From Reyranella soli (lineage in GTDB: Bacteria; Pseudomonadota; Alphaproteobacteria; Reyranellales; Reyranellaceae): a DNA stretch of 64,000 nucleotides. Positions within the stretch are counted from its first letter, which is position 1. The number at the start of each line of letters is the position of its first letter. Below the pieces are notes generated by a model. It made no database searches. It was not told the DNA's origin and worked only from the letters and a program-made list of their open reading frames with translations. Position numbers and translations under genes: made by a program. Where the stretch lies: assembly GCF_007992495.1 (NCBI RefSeq), contig NZ_BKAJ01000033.1, forward strand, positions 124,001 to 188,000, written 5' to 3'. Below are positions 1 through 8,062 of the stretch, piece by piece.

Positions 1-732
1 GACCAGCGCCTCGTCGAACTGGCCGTGATAGTCGTTGTTGAACACCACCACGCGCTCGCGGCCCGTGACCGTCCGGGCCACGCGCATCGCCGCCATGACC
101 GCTTCGGAGCCGGTGTTGCAGAACGTCACGCGCTCGCTTCCGGTCATGTCGCGAACGAGCGCAGCGACGTCGCCGGCCAACGGGCTTTGCGGGCCGATCG
201 GAAAGCCGTCCCGGAGCTGCGCCGCGATGGCGTCGGTGACGAAATCGGGAGAGTGCCCGAACATCGTCTGGCCGAAGCCGTTCACCAGGTCGACATAGTC
301 GTTGCCGTCGATGTCCCGGATCTTTGAGCCCTTGGCCCGGTCGGCGACCACGGGATAAACCAATTCCTTCCATTCACGCCGGAAGCCCGCGGCCGTACGC
401 GGATCGGCCAGCACGTCGCGGTCGCGCTGGGTGCGTGCCTTCGACAGCGGCGTGCGCGCATTCAAGCGCTGCGCCAGCGTCCGGATGTAGTCCTGTTGCC
501 GATGCGTTAGCGGCGTACTCTTGCCCCGCGAGAGGCGAGGCGGGCCGGCGACATCCTGAGTCTGCTCTGCCGCGGGCAATCGCGCCGCCGGGGCCACGGC
601 AGGCGCCTGTCCATGCAGGGCGCGCAGCTGTTCGGCGAACAGGGCATGCATGGCGTCGAGCTGCGCCTGGAAGAGTGCCGTGGTCGGGGGAGTCAGGGTT
701 TCCGCGGCAGTCGTTGCTGCCGATGCCGCGGG
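1..732 (-). CDS. Class III aminotransferase (AMT) domain of a hybrid PKS, partial, downstream of an in-frame amber codon
   Basis: Seen: this stretch is open in the same frame as the KS-AT-ACP gene, directly after its TAG at 733-735. It reads through a Pro/Ala/Thr linker and a segment with LSKARTQRDRD into a glutamate-1-semialdehyde-aminotransferase-like fold (IRDIDGNDYVDL, FGHSPDF, PQSPLAG, FCNTGSEAVMAAMR, NNDYHGQFDE). Known: AMT domains of this kind follow the ACP in mixed PKS/NRPS proteins such as McyE and MycA/ItuA, where they aminate the beta-keto acyl chain. The PLP lysine would lie beyond the left edge. The only nearby internal ATG (651-649) has no visible Shine-Dalgarno sequence, so independent translation looks poor. 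Inference: originally one KS-AT-ACP-AMT polypeptide, now interrupted or mis-sequenced. It could instead be a separate gene using an unusual start. Confidence 0.72.
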
Positions 733-3654
733 CTACGCCGGCAGGATCGAAGCGAGATGATCGGCCAGCGTCGCCGCCGAGGGCGTCTCGTTCAGCAGTT
801 GCCTGAACGATATCTTTGTCTGGAACTTCTTCTCGATGGCGCGCGCCGCCTGCCCCAGCAGGAGGGAGTCGAAACCTTGCACGATGAAGTCGGCTTCGGG
901 ATCGATGTCGGTGACGCCGGACAGGTCGCGGAAGATCTCCACGATCTGGGTGACCAGCGCAGCGGCTGGTGGCGCCGGCATCGGAGACGACGCCACCGGC
1001 GCAACAGGTCGCGCGGCCGGCGGGGCGTGCCAGGGCGCCGGCTCGATCCAGTGCCGGCTGCGCTGGAAGGGATAAGTCGGCAGGGAAATCCGATGACCGC
1101 GTGAGCCCGCCGCGTTCCAGTCGAGCGGCAGGCCGGCGCTCCACACGGCGCCGGCCGCATCGGACAGGTCGCCAGTGTCGGGTTCCGGCATGCTCGTGAT
1201 CACGCCGCGCAGCGCGGCCCGGTCGACGATCTGCGGTGCCAGCGACGACAGGGTGCGTCCCGGCCCGATCTCCAGCAGGTACGGCCGGCCGTCGCGCGCC
1301 GCGGTGGCGAGCGCAGCGGCGAACTGTACGGGCGCTCGGCAGTGGCGCACCCAGTACTGCGGATCGACGGCCTCCGTCGCGGTGATCCAGCGCCCGGTAA
1401 CGCTAGAGACGAAAGGAACGATCGGCGGATGCAGCCGGATCGTCTTGGCGCTGAGCGCGATCTCAGCCAGTGCCGGTTCGACAGCGCGCGAATGAAAGGC
1501 GTGGGAAACGGAAAGACGGCGGCAGGGCACGTCTCTGCCGGCCAGCCGCGCCTCGAGCGCTTCGATTTCACGGACCGTCCCCGCCGCGACGCAGAGCGAC
1601 GGCGCATTGACCGCGGCGAGGTCGAGCCCATCGCCGAGCTCGGCCTTGAGCTCCTGTTCCGGCAGGCGCACCGCCAGCATCGCGCCGGGCGGCAGCGCCT
1701 GCATGACACGGGCGCGCGCGGCGACGAGCCGGCAGCCTTCCTCGAACGAGAAGACGCCAGCCAGACAGGCGGCAACGAACTCGCCGACGCTGTGGCCGAC
1801 CATGGACGTCGGCTCCAGACCCCATTCCATCCAGAGGCGCGCCTGGGCGTACTCGAAGATGAACAGCGCCGGTTGCACCAGGCCGGTGGCATCGCCGCCA
1901 CGGGCATCGGGCTGGAGCAACTGCTCGCGCAGGCCTGTGCCGACGAAGGGCGTGGCGATCTCGATGCCCTGGTCGATCAGCGCGCGAAAGCTGGCATGCG
2001 GTTCGTAGAGATCGCGCGCCATCCCGGGCAACTGCGCACCCTGACCAGGAAACATGAACACGAGAGGGACCGCATTCTCGGCGGTGCGGATCGTGGCCGG
2101 CAAGGCGTGCAGCGCCTGGATCGCCTGCTCGCGCGATGTGGCGACGATGGCGGTGCGCTGTTCGAAGGCGCGCCGACCGGCCTGCAGCGTGAAGGCGACA
2201 TCGTCGAAGTCGACGTCGGGACGCCCGGCAAGATCGTCGGCAAGCGCGGTCGCCGAGGTGCGCAGCGCGACATCGTCGCGGGCGGACAGCGGCAGCACGT
2301 AGTGACGCCGTGCGCTCGCTGTGGCTCGCGCGATCCGCGGCGCCTCCTCGAGCACGGCGTGCACGTTGGTGCCGCCGACGCCGAAGGAGCTGACGCCCGC
2401 CCGGCGCGGCCCGTCGCCGCTCGACCACGGCTGGGCGGTTGTCGGGAAGTAGAACGGGCTGTTCGACGCATCGATGTGCCGGTTGAGCCGGCGGAAGTTG
2501 GCGAGCGGCGGAATTTCGCCGTGATGCAGCGTGAGCGCGGCCCTGATCAGGCCGACGACGCCGGCCGCCGCATCGAGATGACCGATATTGGCCTTGGCCG
2601 AGCCGATCGCGCAGGTGGGCCGGTCGACCCGGTGCATTCCGAAGCCCTGCTGCAGGCCGGCGAGCTCAATCGGATCTCCCAGCGGCGTCGCCGTGCCGTG
2701 GCACTCGACATAGCCAATCGAGCCGGCGTCGACCGCGGCCACTGCAAGCGCCGTCGCGATGGCCTCGGCCTGGCCTTGTGCACTGGGCGCGGTGAAACCA
2801 ACCTTGCCGCTGCCGTCGTTGTTCACGGCAGTGCCGCGGATGACGGCATAGATGTGGTCGCGGTCGTCCATGGCGTCGGCGAGGCGCTTTAGGGCGACGA
2901 TGGCCACGCCGTCGCCGAAGACAGTGCCTGTCGCATCGTCGTCGAAGGGGCGGCAGATTCCATCCGCCGACACCATGCCGCCCTCCTGATGGAGGTAGCC
3001 GCGCTTCTGCGGGAAAGTGATCGAGACGCCGCCCGCCAGCGCCATATCGGACTGGCCCAGCAGCAGGCTCTGGCAGGCCTGGGCGATCGCCAGCAGCGAC
3101 GTCGAGCAGGCGCTCTGCACGGTGATGGCTGGGCCGCGCAGGTTGAGCTTGTAGGCGACGCGCGTGGCCAGCGTGTCGGGCAGGGCGCCCAGCAGGGCGT
3201 CGTAGAAGCCGACCTGGTAGTCGCTGGCGAACCGTTCCGGATCGAGCTCTCCCGCCAGCACGTTGGTCAGCAGATAGGTCGACATGCTGCTGCCGGCGAA
3301 CACGCCGATCGCGCCGGGAAAGCGCGCCGGATCGCAGCCGGCGTCTTCGAGCGCCGCCCATGAGCATTCGAGCAGCAGCCTGTGCTGCGGATCAGTGAAG
3401 GCGGCGACCTTCGGCAACATGCCGAAGAAGTCCGCATCGAACCGGTCGACGTCGCGCAGGATGGCGCGGGCGCGAACGAAGTTGGGAGCGTTGCGCACCT
3501 CGTCGGGAAAGCTGTCCTCGAGCTCGGCATCGGAGAAGCGCGTGATCGACGTCACGCCGCTTCGCATGTTGGTCCAGAATTGCCTGACGTCGTCGGCGCC
3601 GGGGAACCGCCCGGCCATGCCGACGATGGCGATGGCATTGTCGGGCAGGCTCAT
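733..3654 (-). CDS. Type I polyketide synthase module KS-AT-ACP
   Basis: A 973-residue elongation module. The ketosynthase (about 1-440) has the CSTS nucleophile Cys183, His319 in ECHGTATPLGDP and His359 in ANIGHLDAAAG. The acyltransferase (about 530-830) has GHSVGE with Ser622 and the HAFH motif (718-721), which in this family indicates malonyl-CoA. The C-terminal acyl carrier has GFDSLLLGQ with phosphopantetheine Ser930. No KR, DH or ER is present, so the product would keep its beta-keto group, which suits the aminotransferase encoded just beyond the stop. The start ATG overlaps the stop of the adenylation-PCP gene (ATGA at 3651-3654), so the two were co-translated. The frame ends at TAG 733-735 but remains open afterwards. 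The module itself looks intact. Confidence 0.93.
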   Translation of the reverse strand: MSLPDNAIAIVGMAGRFPGADDVRQFWTNMRSGVTSITRFSDAELEDSFPDEVRNAPNFVRARAILRDVDRFDADFFGMLPKVAAFTDPQHRLLLECSWAALEDAGCDPARFPGAIGVFAGSSMSTYLLTNVLAGELDPERFASDYQVGFYDALLGALPDTLATRVAYKLNLRGPAITVQSACSTSLLAIAQACQSLLLGQSDMALAGGVSITFPQKRGYLHQEGGMVSADGICRPFDDDATGTVFGDGVAIVALKRLADAMDDRDHIYAVIRGTAVNNDGSGKVGFTAPSAQGQAEAIATALAVAAVDAGSIGYVECHGTATPLGDPIELAGLQQGFGMHRVDRPTCAIGSAKANIGHLDAAAGVVGLIRAALTLHHGEIPPLANFRRLNRHIDASNSPFYFPTTAQPWSSGDGPRRAGVSSFGVGGTNVHAVLEEAPRIARATASARRHYVLPLSARDDVALRTSATALADDLAGRPDVDFDDVAFTLQAGRRAFEQRTAIVATSREQAIQALHALPATIRTAENAVPLVFMFPGQGAQLPGMARDLYEPHASFRALIDQGIEIATPFVGTGLREQLLQPDARGGDATGLVQPALFIFEYAQARLWMEWGLEPTSMVGHSVGEFVAACLAGVFSFEEGCRLVAARARVMQALPPGAMLAVRLPEQELKAELGDGLDLAAVNAPSLCVAAGTVREIEALEARLAGRDVPCRRLSVSHAFHSRAVEPALAEIALSAKTIRLHPPIVPFVSSVTGRWITATEAVDPQYWVRHCRAPVQFAAALATAARDGRPYLLEIGPGRTLSSLAPQIVDRAALRGVITSMPEPDTGDLSDAAGAVWSAGLPLDWNAAGSRGHRISLPTYPFQRSRHWIEPAPWHAPPAARPVAPVASSPMPAPPAAALVTQIVEIFRDLSGVTDIDPEADFIVQGFDSLLLGQAARAIEKKFQTKISFRQLLNETPSAATLADHLASILPA

Positions 3655-5562
3655 CGCGGCCTGGCGTTGTGCAGGCGCTGCAAGGCAGCGGCCTGGCCTT
3701 GCGCCCGCCGCTGGGCTTCCTGGGCGATCGAGCCGTGCCTGCCGTCGAGGGCGCGGGCCAGATCGCGGATCGTCGGATGGCGGAACAGCGTCAGCACGTC
3801 GACCTGCGGCCAGATCCGGCTGATCGAGGCGTGCGCCTCCATGAGTTTCAGCGAGGTTGCGCCGAGCTCGAAGAAATTGGTGGCGACGTCGATGCTGTGC
3901 ACGCCCAACACACGGGTAAAGATCCCGCTCAGCATGCGTTCGGTCTCGCTGGTCGCGGACATGATCGGCGACGGCTCGACCGCAGCACGTGCCGCCAGCA
4001 GGCGCTGGTCGATCTTGCCGTTGGCGGTGAGGGGGAATTCGTCGTGCGCCACGATCCGCGACGGCCGCATATGTGGCGGCAGCGCCTGCGTCGCCTGCGC
4101 ATGCACGGCGGCAACGGCCACCTGTCCCTGGCCGGCAGCGGCCGGCTTGACGTGGGCCGTCAGGACCAGGGCGCCGGTGTCGCCCTTCGTCGCCGTTACC
4201 ACGGCGTCGCTGACGCCGGCGCAGCGCCGGACAGCCTCCTCGATCTCGCCAAGCTCGACCCGCTTGCCGTCTACCTTTATCTGGCGGTCCCGGCGACCGA
4301 TGAAGTCGAGGTTGCCGTCCGGTCGGCGACGCACGAGATCGCCGGTGCGGTACAGCTTGCTGGCCGGACGCTGCGGATCTGGCACGAACTGCTCGGCCGA
4401 GCGCAGCGGATCGCCGGCGTAATCCACCGCGAGCCCGAGCCCGCCCGCATAGAGCATGCCGATCTCGCCATCGCGCACCGGGCGCATGGCGTCGTCGAGC
4501 AGACGTACATAGGTGCCGCCGATCGGGACGCCGATCGGCACCGGCCCGCCACCCCAGCCTTCGCGCGGGACGCGATAGCAGCAGGTGAACGTCGTATTCT
4601 CCGTGGGCCCGTAGCCGTTGATCAACTGGCAGCCGGGCAGGGCGGCGACGGCGCGCATGACGTGGTTGGGCGACAGGACATCGCCGCCGGCAAGGAGCTG
4701 GCGAAGCCCGGACAAGGCCTCGAGCTCCTGGTCGACCAGCGCCCGGAAGAAACCACGCCGTCGTCACGCCGTCGCGCCGGATCGTATCGGCGATGGACTT
4801 GAGGGAAGGGTGATCGTCGGTGACGAGGACCGCACGTGCGCCGTGCAGCAGGGTTCCCCAGATCTCGAACGTGCTGGCGTCGAACGACAGCGGCGCGTTA
4901 TGGAGGAAGACCTCGTCAGCGCCGAAATGGGCGTAGGTCTGACCGGTGACCAGGCGCACCACGGCGCGGTGCGGAATGCGAACGCCCTTTGGGCGGCCGG
5001 TCGAACCCGACGTGTACATCACCTAGGCGATGTCGTCGGGCCGCGAGTCCTCTTCGAGTGCGAGGTCGGACTCGTCGCGGCTGAGGTTGATCGCGTCGGA
5101 GAGGTTGATCGCGTCGGAGAGGTTGATCGTGGGCACCGAGAAGGCACCAGCATCGCGGTTCGCCGAAAGCACCAGGTCGGCCTGACAGTCCTGCACGATG
5201 GCATCGAGATAGCTGTAAGGACTGCCCGGATCGAGGGGAACGTAGCCGGCGCGCATCTTCAACGTCGCCACCATGGCGATCAGCGACGCCAGCGAGCGAC
5301 CGGCATGAAGGCCGACCAGGCTGGCCGGCTTTGCGCCGCGTCGCAGCATGAAGCGGGCGAGCTGGTTGGACTGGCGATCGAGCTCGTCATAGGTCAGGCA
5401 CGTGCCACCCTCGACGGCGGCCACCGCCGGGCCTGCCGTTCGCACCGCCGCGGCAAAGCGGCTGGTTATTCCTTCGCCGGCGGCCTCGAAATCGAAGCCA
5501 TCCCACTCGTGAAACGTAAGCCTCGCCGCTCCAGGTGCTGACCCAGGCATTGAACCGACCAT
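3651..5562 (-). pseudogene. NRPS adenylation-PCP loading module, disrupted by an amber codon and a frameshift
   Basis: Three pieces rebuild one A-PCP protein with no condensation domain. The first, from 5562, carries LTYDELDRQSNQLA and GYVPLDPGSPYSYL and stops at TAG 5023-5025. The same frame resumes at once with the core A3 motif YTSGSTGRPKG. Near 4749 the frame changes, and NGYGPTE, YRTGDLVRRRPDG, GRRDRQIKVDGKRVELGEIE, NGKIDQRLL and a PCP motif (FFELGATSLKLME) follow to 3651. The amber falls where A domains usually have Tyr before the A3 motif (AYVxYTSGSTG). At the shift about 11 nt seem missing from the usual W-x-TAGLF segment. Specificity positions read as D-A-F-W-L-G-G-T-F-K, close to a known valine code (inference). 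Sequencing error cannot be excluded, but three lesions in one locus favour decay. Confidence 0.85.
5083..5129. repeat. 18-bp in-frame tandem repeat, about 2.6 copies, in the adenylation domain
   Basis: The unit GAGGTTGATCGCGTCGGA occurs at 5083-5100 and 5101-5118, followed by a partial copy at 5119-5129. On the coding (minus) strand it adds repeated NLSDAI hexapeptides between core motifs A2 and A3, in a loop region. The length keeps the frame. Such a repeat suggests recent slippage in a gene under relaxed selection. Confidence 0.9.
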
Positions 5563-5596
5563 GACGATATGCTCGAACCGGAACGCATGAGTTCAC

Positions 5597-5615
5597 CCCG
5601 GAACCGAGTTCCGGG
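5597..5615. other. Short GC-rich hairpin in the NRPS/ABC divergent intergenic gap
   Basis: The arms CCCGGAAC and GTTCCGGG pair perfectly around a CGA loop, inside the 203-bp gap between the divergent adenylation gene and the ABC membrane protein. Its role is unknown; it could be an operator or a leader hairpin of the biosynthetic genes. I see no convincing sigma-70 promoter in the gap. Confidence 0.4.
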
Positions 5616-5765
5616 AGAGCTCACCGTCCGCCCCCAATTCCCACGGCCAACGCTTAGCAACATTGGGCCAAGAATCAAAGTATTTGCGTGATTCCGGCAC
5701 CTTCTTGCATTGAGTCCGAACTGTCTGTGCGGGAACGCCCGCCGTTGGATGGCGTTGGCCGTCAT

Positions 5766-6686
5766 ATGGACAGGAGCGCGTTGCCACGGACGATCATGGG
5801 TTACGTGGTCCGCAGCTCGGGCCGCCATCAGATCGCGCTCGCTGCCCTGTCAGCCGCGGTGTTCGGGCTGAGCAGCGTTCCCCTTGAACTACAGCGCCGG
5901 GTCGTCAACGATGCCATCAAGAACGGCGCGACCGAAACCATCATGTGGCTCGCCATCGCCTATGCCGGCGTCGCCGTGCTCGAGCAGGCGCTGAAGATGG
6001 CGCTGAACCTCTATCGCAGCTGGGTGAGCGAGGATGCGGTGCGTACCCTGCGCAAGACCCTGGAGGATGTCGAAGGCGCCGAGCCTTGCGAGCGCGATGC
6101 GACGGGCACCCATACCGCCATGGCGGTGGCCGAGGCCGAGCCGATCGGCGGCTTCGTCGGCATGGCGATCTCCGAGCCGCTGCTGCAGGCCGGCATCCTG
6201 TTGAGCGTTATCGGCTACATGGTCTGGCTGGAACCTTGGACGATGGTGCTGAGCCTGGGCTACCTGCTGCCGCAGGCGCTGTTCGTGCCGCCCCTGCAGC
6301 AGGCGATCAACCGCCGCGCCGAGGACCGCATCAAGACGCTGCGCCAGGTGAGCGGCGATATCGTCGAAGGCGGCACGCCCGACGATCGACATGTCGAGCG
6401 CGTGTTCGAGCTCAACATGGGCATCTACAGATTCAAATTCGGCATGAACCTCGGCATGAACCTGATGTATGCCTTCGCCGTCGCCGTCGCCCTGGGCGTC
6501 GGCGGCTGGTTCGCCGCGAGCGGGCGCATCGATGTCGGCACCGTGGTGGCCGTGGTCTCGGGGCTGGGCAAGCTCAAGGATCCGTGGAGCGACTTGGTGA
6601 GCTGGGGCCGGGAATTGTCGGTCGACAGCGTGAAGTACCGGCTTTTCGTCGATGCGGTCGGCCGGCGGGGGCTTGCAACCGCCTGA
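5766..6686 (+). CDS. ABC-exporter-like transmembrane domain protein without ATPase
   Basis: A 306-residue integral membrane protein. Hydrophobic segments near residues 18-40, 55-75, 130-175 and 225-260, with intervening cytoplasmic loops, resemble the six-helix membrane domain of type I ABC exporters (ABC_membrane family). No Walker A, signature or Walker B motif follows; the gene ends after the membrane region and cbpA comes next. I chose ATG 5766 because the protein then begins with a short polar stretch before helix 1; an upstream in-frame start at 5688 is possible. It is divergent from the NRPS/PKS locus and could have exported its product with an ATPase from elsewhere, but that is speculative. 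Confidence 0.7.
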   Translation: MDRSALPRTIMGYVVRSSGRHQIALAALSAAVFGLSSVPLELQRRVVNDAIKNGATETIMWLAIAYAGVAVLEQALKMALNLYRSWVSEDAVRTLRKTLEDVEGAEPCERDATGTHTAMAVAEAEPIGGFVGMAISEPLLQAGILLSVIGYMVWLEPWTMVLSLGYLLPQALFVPPLQQAINRRAEDRIKTLRQVSGDIVEGGTPDDRHVERVFELNMGIYRFKFGMNLGMNLMYAFAVAVALGVGGWFAASGRIDVGTVVAVVSGLGKLKDPWSDLVSWGRELSVDSVKYRLFVDAVGRRGLATA

Positions 6687-6709
6687 ATCATCATCACATT
6701 TGGCCCACT

Positions 6710-7669
6710 ATGGCTGATCCCTATTCCGTTCTTGGCGTGCCCAAGACCGCCTCGGAAGACGACATCCGGAAGGCGTTCCGCAAGCTCGCCAAGAAGCATC
6801 ATCCCGACCTCAACCCTGGCGACAAGGCGGCCGAGGCGAAGTTCAAAGAGATTTCGCAGGCCAACGATATCCTGTCCGATGCCGAGAAACGCCGCCGCTT
6901 CGACGCCGGCGAGATCGACGCCACCGGCCAGGAGATGCCGCCGCGCGGCTTCTACCGCGACCATGCCGGCGGCTTCGGCGGCGCCAAGTACGAACGGTCG
7001 GGCGGCGAGGAGGCCTTTGTCGACATGGGCGACATCTTCTCGGACATGTTCGGCCGCGCGCGTGGCGGCCGCGCCGGTCCCGGCGGCTTTTCGTTCCGCT
7101 CCGGCGGCGCTGAAGGGTTCGACATGGGCGGAATGCCGGTGACTTACAGTCTGCGTGTGCCGTTCCTGGCGGCGGCGCGCGGCGGCAAGCAGCGGGTCAA
7201 CCTGCCCGACGGCAAGACGCTCGACATCGACATCCCCGAAGGCACGACCGACGGCCAGACGCTCAGGCTGAAGGGGCAGGGCATGCCCGGCGCCAAGGGC
7301 GGTCCGGCGGGCGACGCCTATGTTGAGATCCATGTCGATCCGCACGCCTTCTTCGAGCCGCGCGACAACGACATCCATGTCGAACTGCCGGTGACTCCGA
7401 CCGAGGCGGTGCTGGGCGGCCGCATCCGCGTGCCGACAGTGGGCGGGCCGGTGATGCTGAATGTGCCGGCCGGCTCCAACACCGGCACGTCGCTGCGGCT
7501 GAAGGGCCGCGGCCTGCTCGACCGCAAGTCGGGCCAGCACGGCGACCAGTACGTCAAGCTCAAGGTCGTGATGCCGGACAAGCCGGACGATGCCCTGAAG
7601 GAGTTTCTGGAGAAGTGGGAGGCGGGCCGCGGCTACGACCCGCGCCAGTCGATGGAGCAGTTCACATGA
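6710..7669 (+). CDS. cbpA: DnaJ-class co-chaperone CbpA
   Basis: A 319-residue type II J protein. The J domain at residues 1-70 (PYSVLGVPKTASEDD, and the HPD triad in KKHHPDLNPGD) stimulates DnaK ATPase. A Gly/Phe-rich linker follows (about 75-135), then two beta-sandwich client-binding domains. There is no cysteine zinc-finger cluster, which separates it from DnaJ. The C-terminal part has the typical KGQGMPG and KGRGLL motifs. The stop overlaps the next start (ATGA at 7666-7669), so it is co-translated with the modulator CbpM. A cytoplasmic protein-folding and stress role is likely. Confidence 0.93.
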   Translation: MADPYSVLGVPKTASEDDIRKAFRKLAKKHHPDLNPGDKAAEAKFKEISQANDILSDAEKRRRFDAGEIDATGQEMPPRGFYRDHAGGFGGAKYERSGGEEAFVDMGDIFSDMFGRARGGRAGPGGFSFRSGGAEGFDMGGMPVTYSLRVPFLAAARGGKQRVNLPDGKTLDIDIPEGTTDGQTLRLKGQGMPGAKGGPAGDAYVEIHVDPHAFFEPRDNDIHVELPVTPTEAVLGGRIRVPTVGGPVMLNVPAGSNTGTSLRLKGRGLLDRKSGQHGDQYVKLKVVMPDKPDDALKEFLEKWEAGRGYDPRQSMEQFT

Positions 7670-7995
7670 CCACGCTCGAGGAACTGCTGCGCGTGCACGA
7701 GCGGCTCACCACCGTCCATGTCGAGCGCTGGGTCGCGCGCGGCCTCCTGCGGCCATCGGCCGATGGCCAGGATTGGGTCTTCGAGCCGGTCGACGTGGCG
7801 CGCGCCCGGCTGCTCGCCGACCTGACCGGCGATCTCGGCTTCGACGAGGAGGCGGTCGAGACGGTGGTCGATCTTCTCGATCAGGTGCACACGCTGCGCC
7901 GCCAGCTCCATCAGCTTGGGCTGGCGATCGGCCAGCAGCCTACGCAGACTCGCGAGGCGATAGCGGTGGCGCTGAAGGATTTGCGCGAACGCTAG
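7666..7995 (+). CDS. cbpM: Chaperone modulator CbpM (MerR-like HTH)
   Basis: A 109-residue protein beginning MTTLEELLRVHERL. It has a MerR-like helix-turn-helix region (VERWVARGLLRPSADGQDWVFEPVDVARA) and a helical C-terminal half rich in Leu and Gln. In the CbpM/YccV-like family such proteins bind the J domain of CbpA and inhibit its action on DnaK. The ATGA overlap with cbpA and the family pairing make the assignment strong although the protein is short. The gene ends just before a palindromic repeat and converges on the TctC-type gene. Confidence 0.88.
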   Translation: MTTLEELLRVHERLTTVHVERWVARGLLRPSADGQDWVFEPVDVARARLLADLTGDLGFDEEAVETVVDLLDQVHTLRRQLHQLGLAIGQQPTQTREAIAVALKDLRER

Positions 7996-8003
7996 CTCAT
8001 ATT

Positions 8004-8055
8004 CGGACCGCGGGCCTCTGGCCCGCTCATGAGCGGGCCAGAGGCCCGCGGTCCG
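8004..8055. repeat. Dispersed GC-rich palindrome, copy 1 (perfect, 52 bp)
   Basis: The two halves are exact reverse complements and meet at TCATGA; each arm contains GGACCGCGGGCCTC and GGCCCGCTCATGA. It lies between convergent cbpM and the TctC-type gene and would form a very stable hairpin in either transcript, so it may act as a bidirectional terminator or 3' end protector. Related copies occur at 10.1, 21.1 and 55.5 kb. Confidence 0.92.
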
Positions 8056-8062
8056 CGTATGA

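Noticed and set aside
733-735. Amber codons as recoding or a non-standard genetic code
   Set aside because: TAG is an ordinary stop for other genes in the window, and the second lesion in the A-domain gene is a frameshift, which recoding would not explain.
4748-5022. The frame that starts at the A3 motif and runs on to the PKS as one 1429-residue protein
   Set aside because: Between about 4748 and 3655 that frame is out of phase with the A-PCP domains and gives low-complexity Arg/Ala-rich sequence; the true A-PCP continuation is in another frame and the PKS has its own ATG at 3654.
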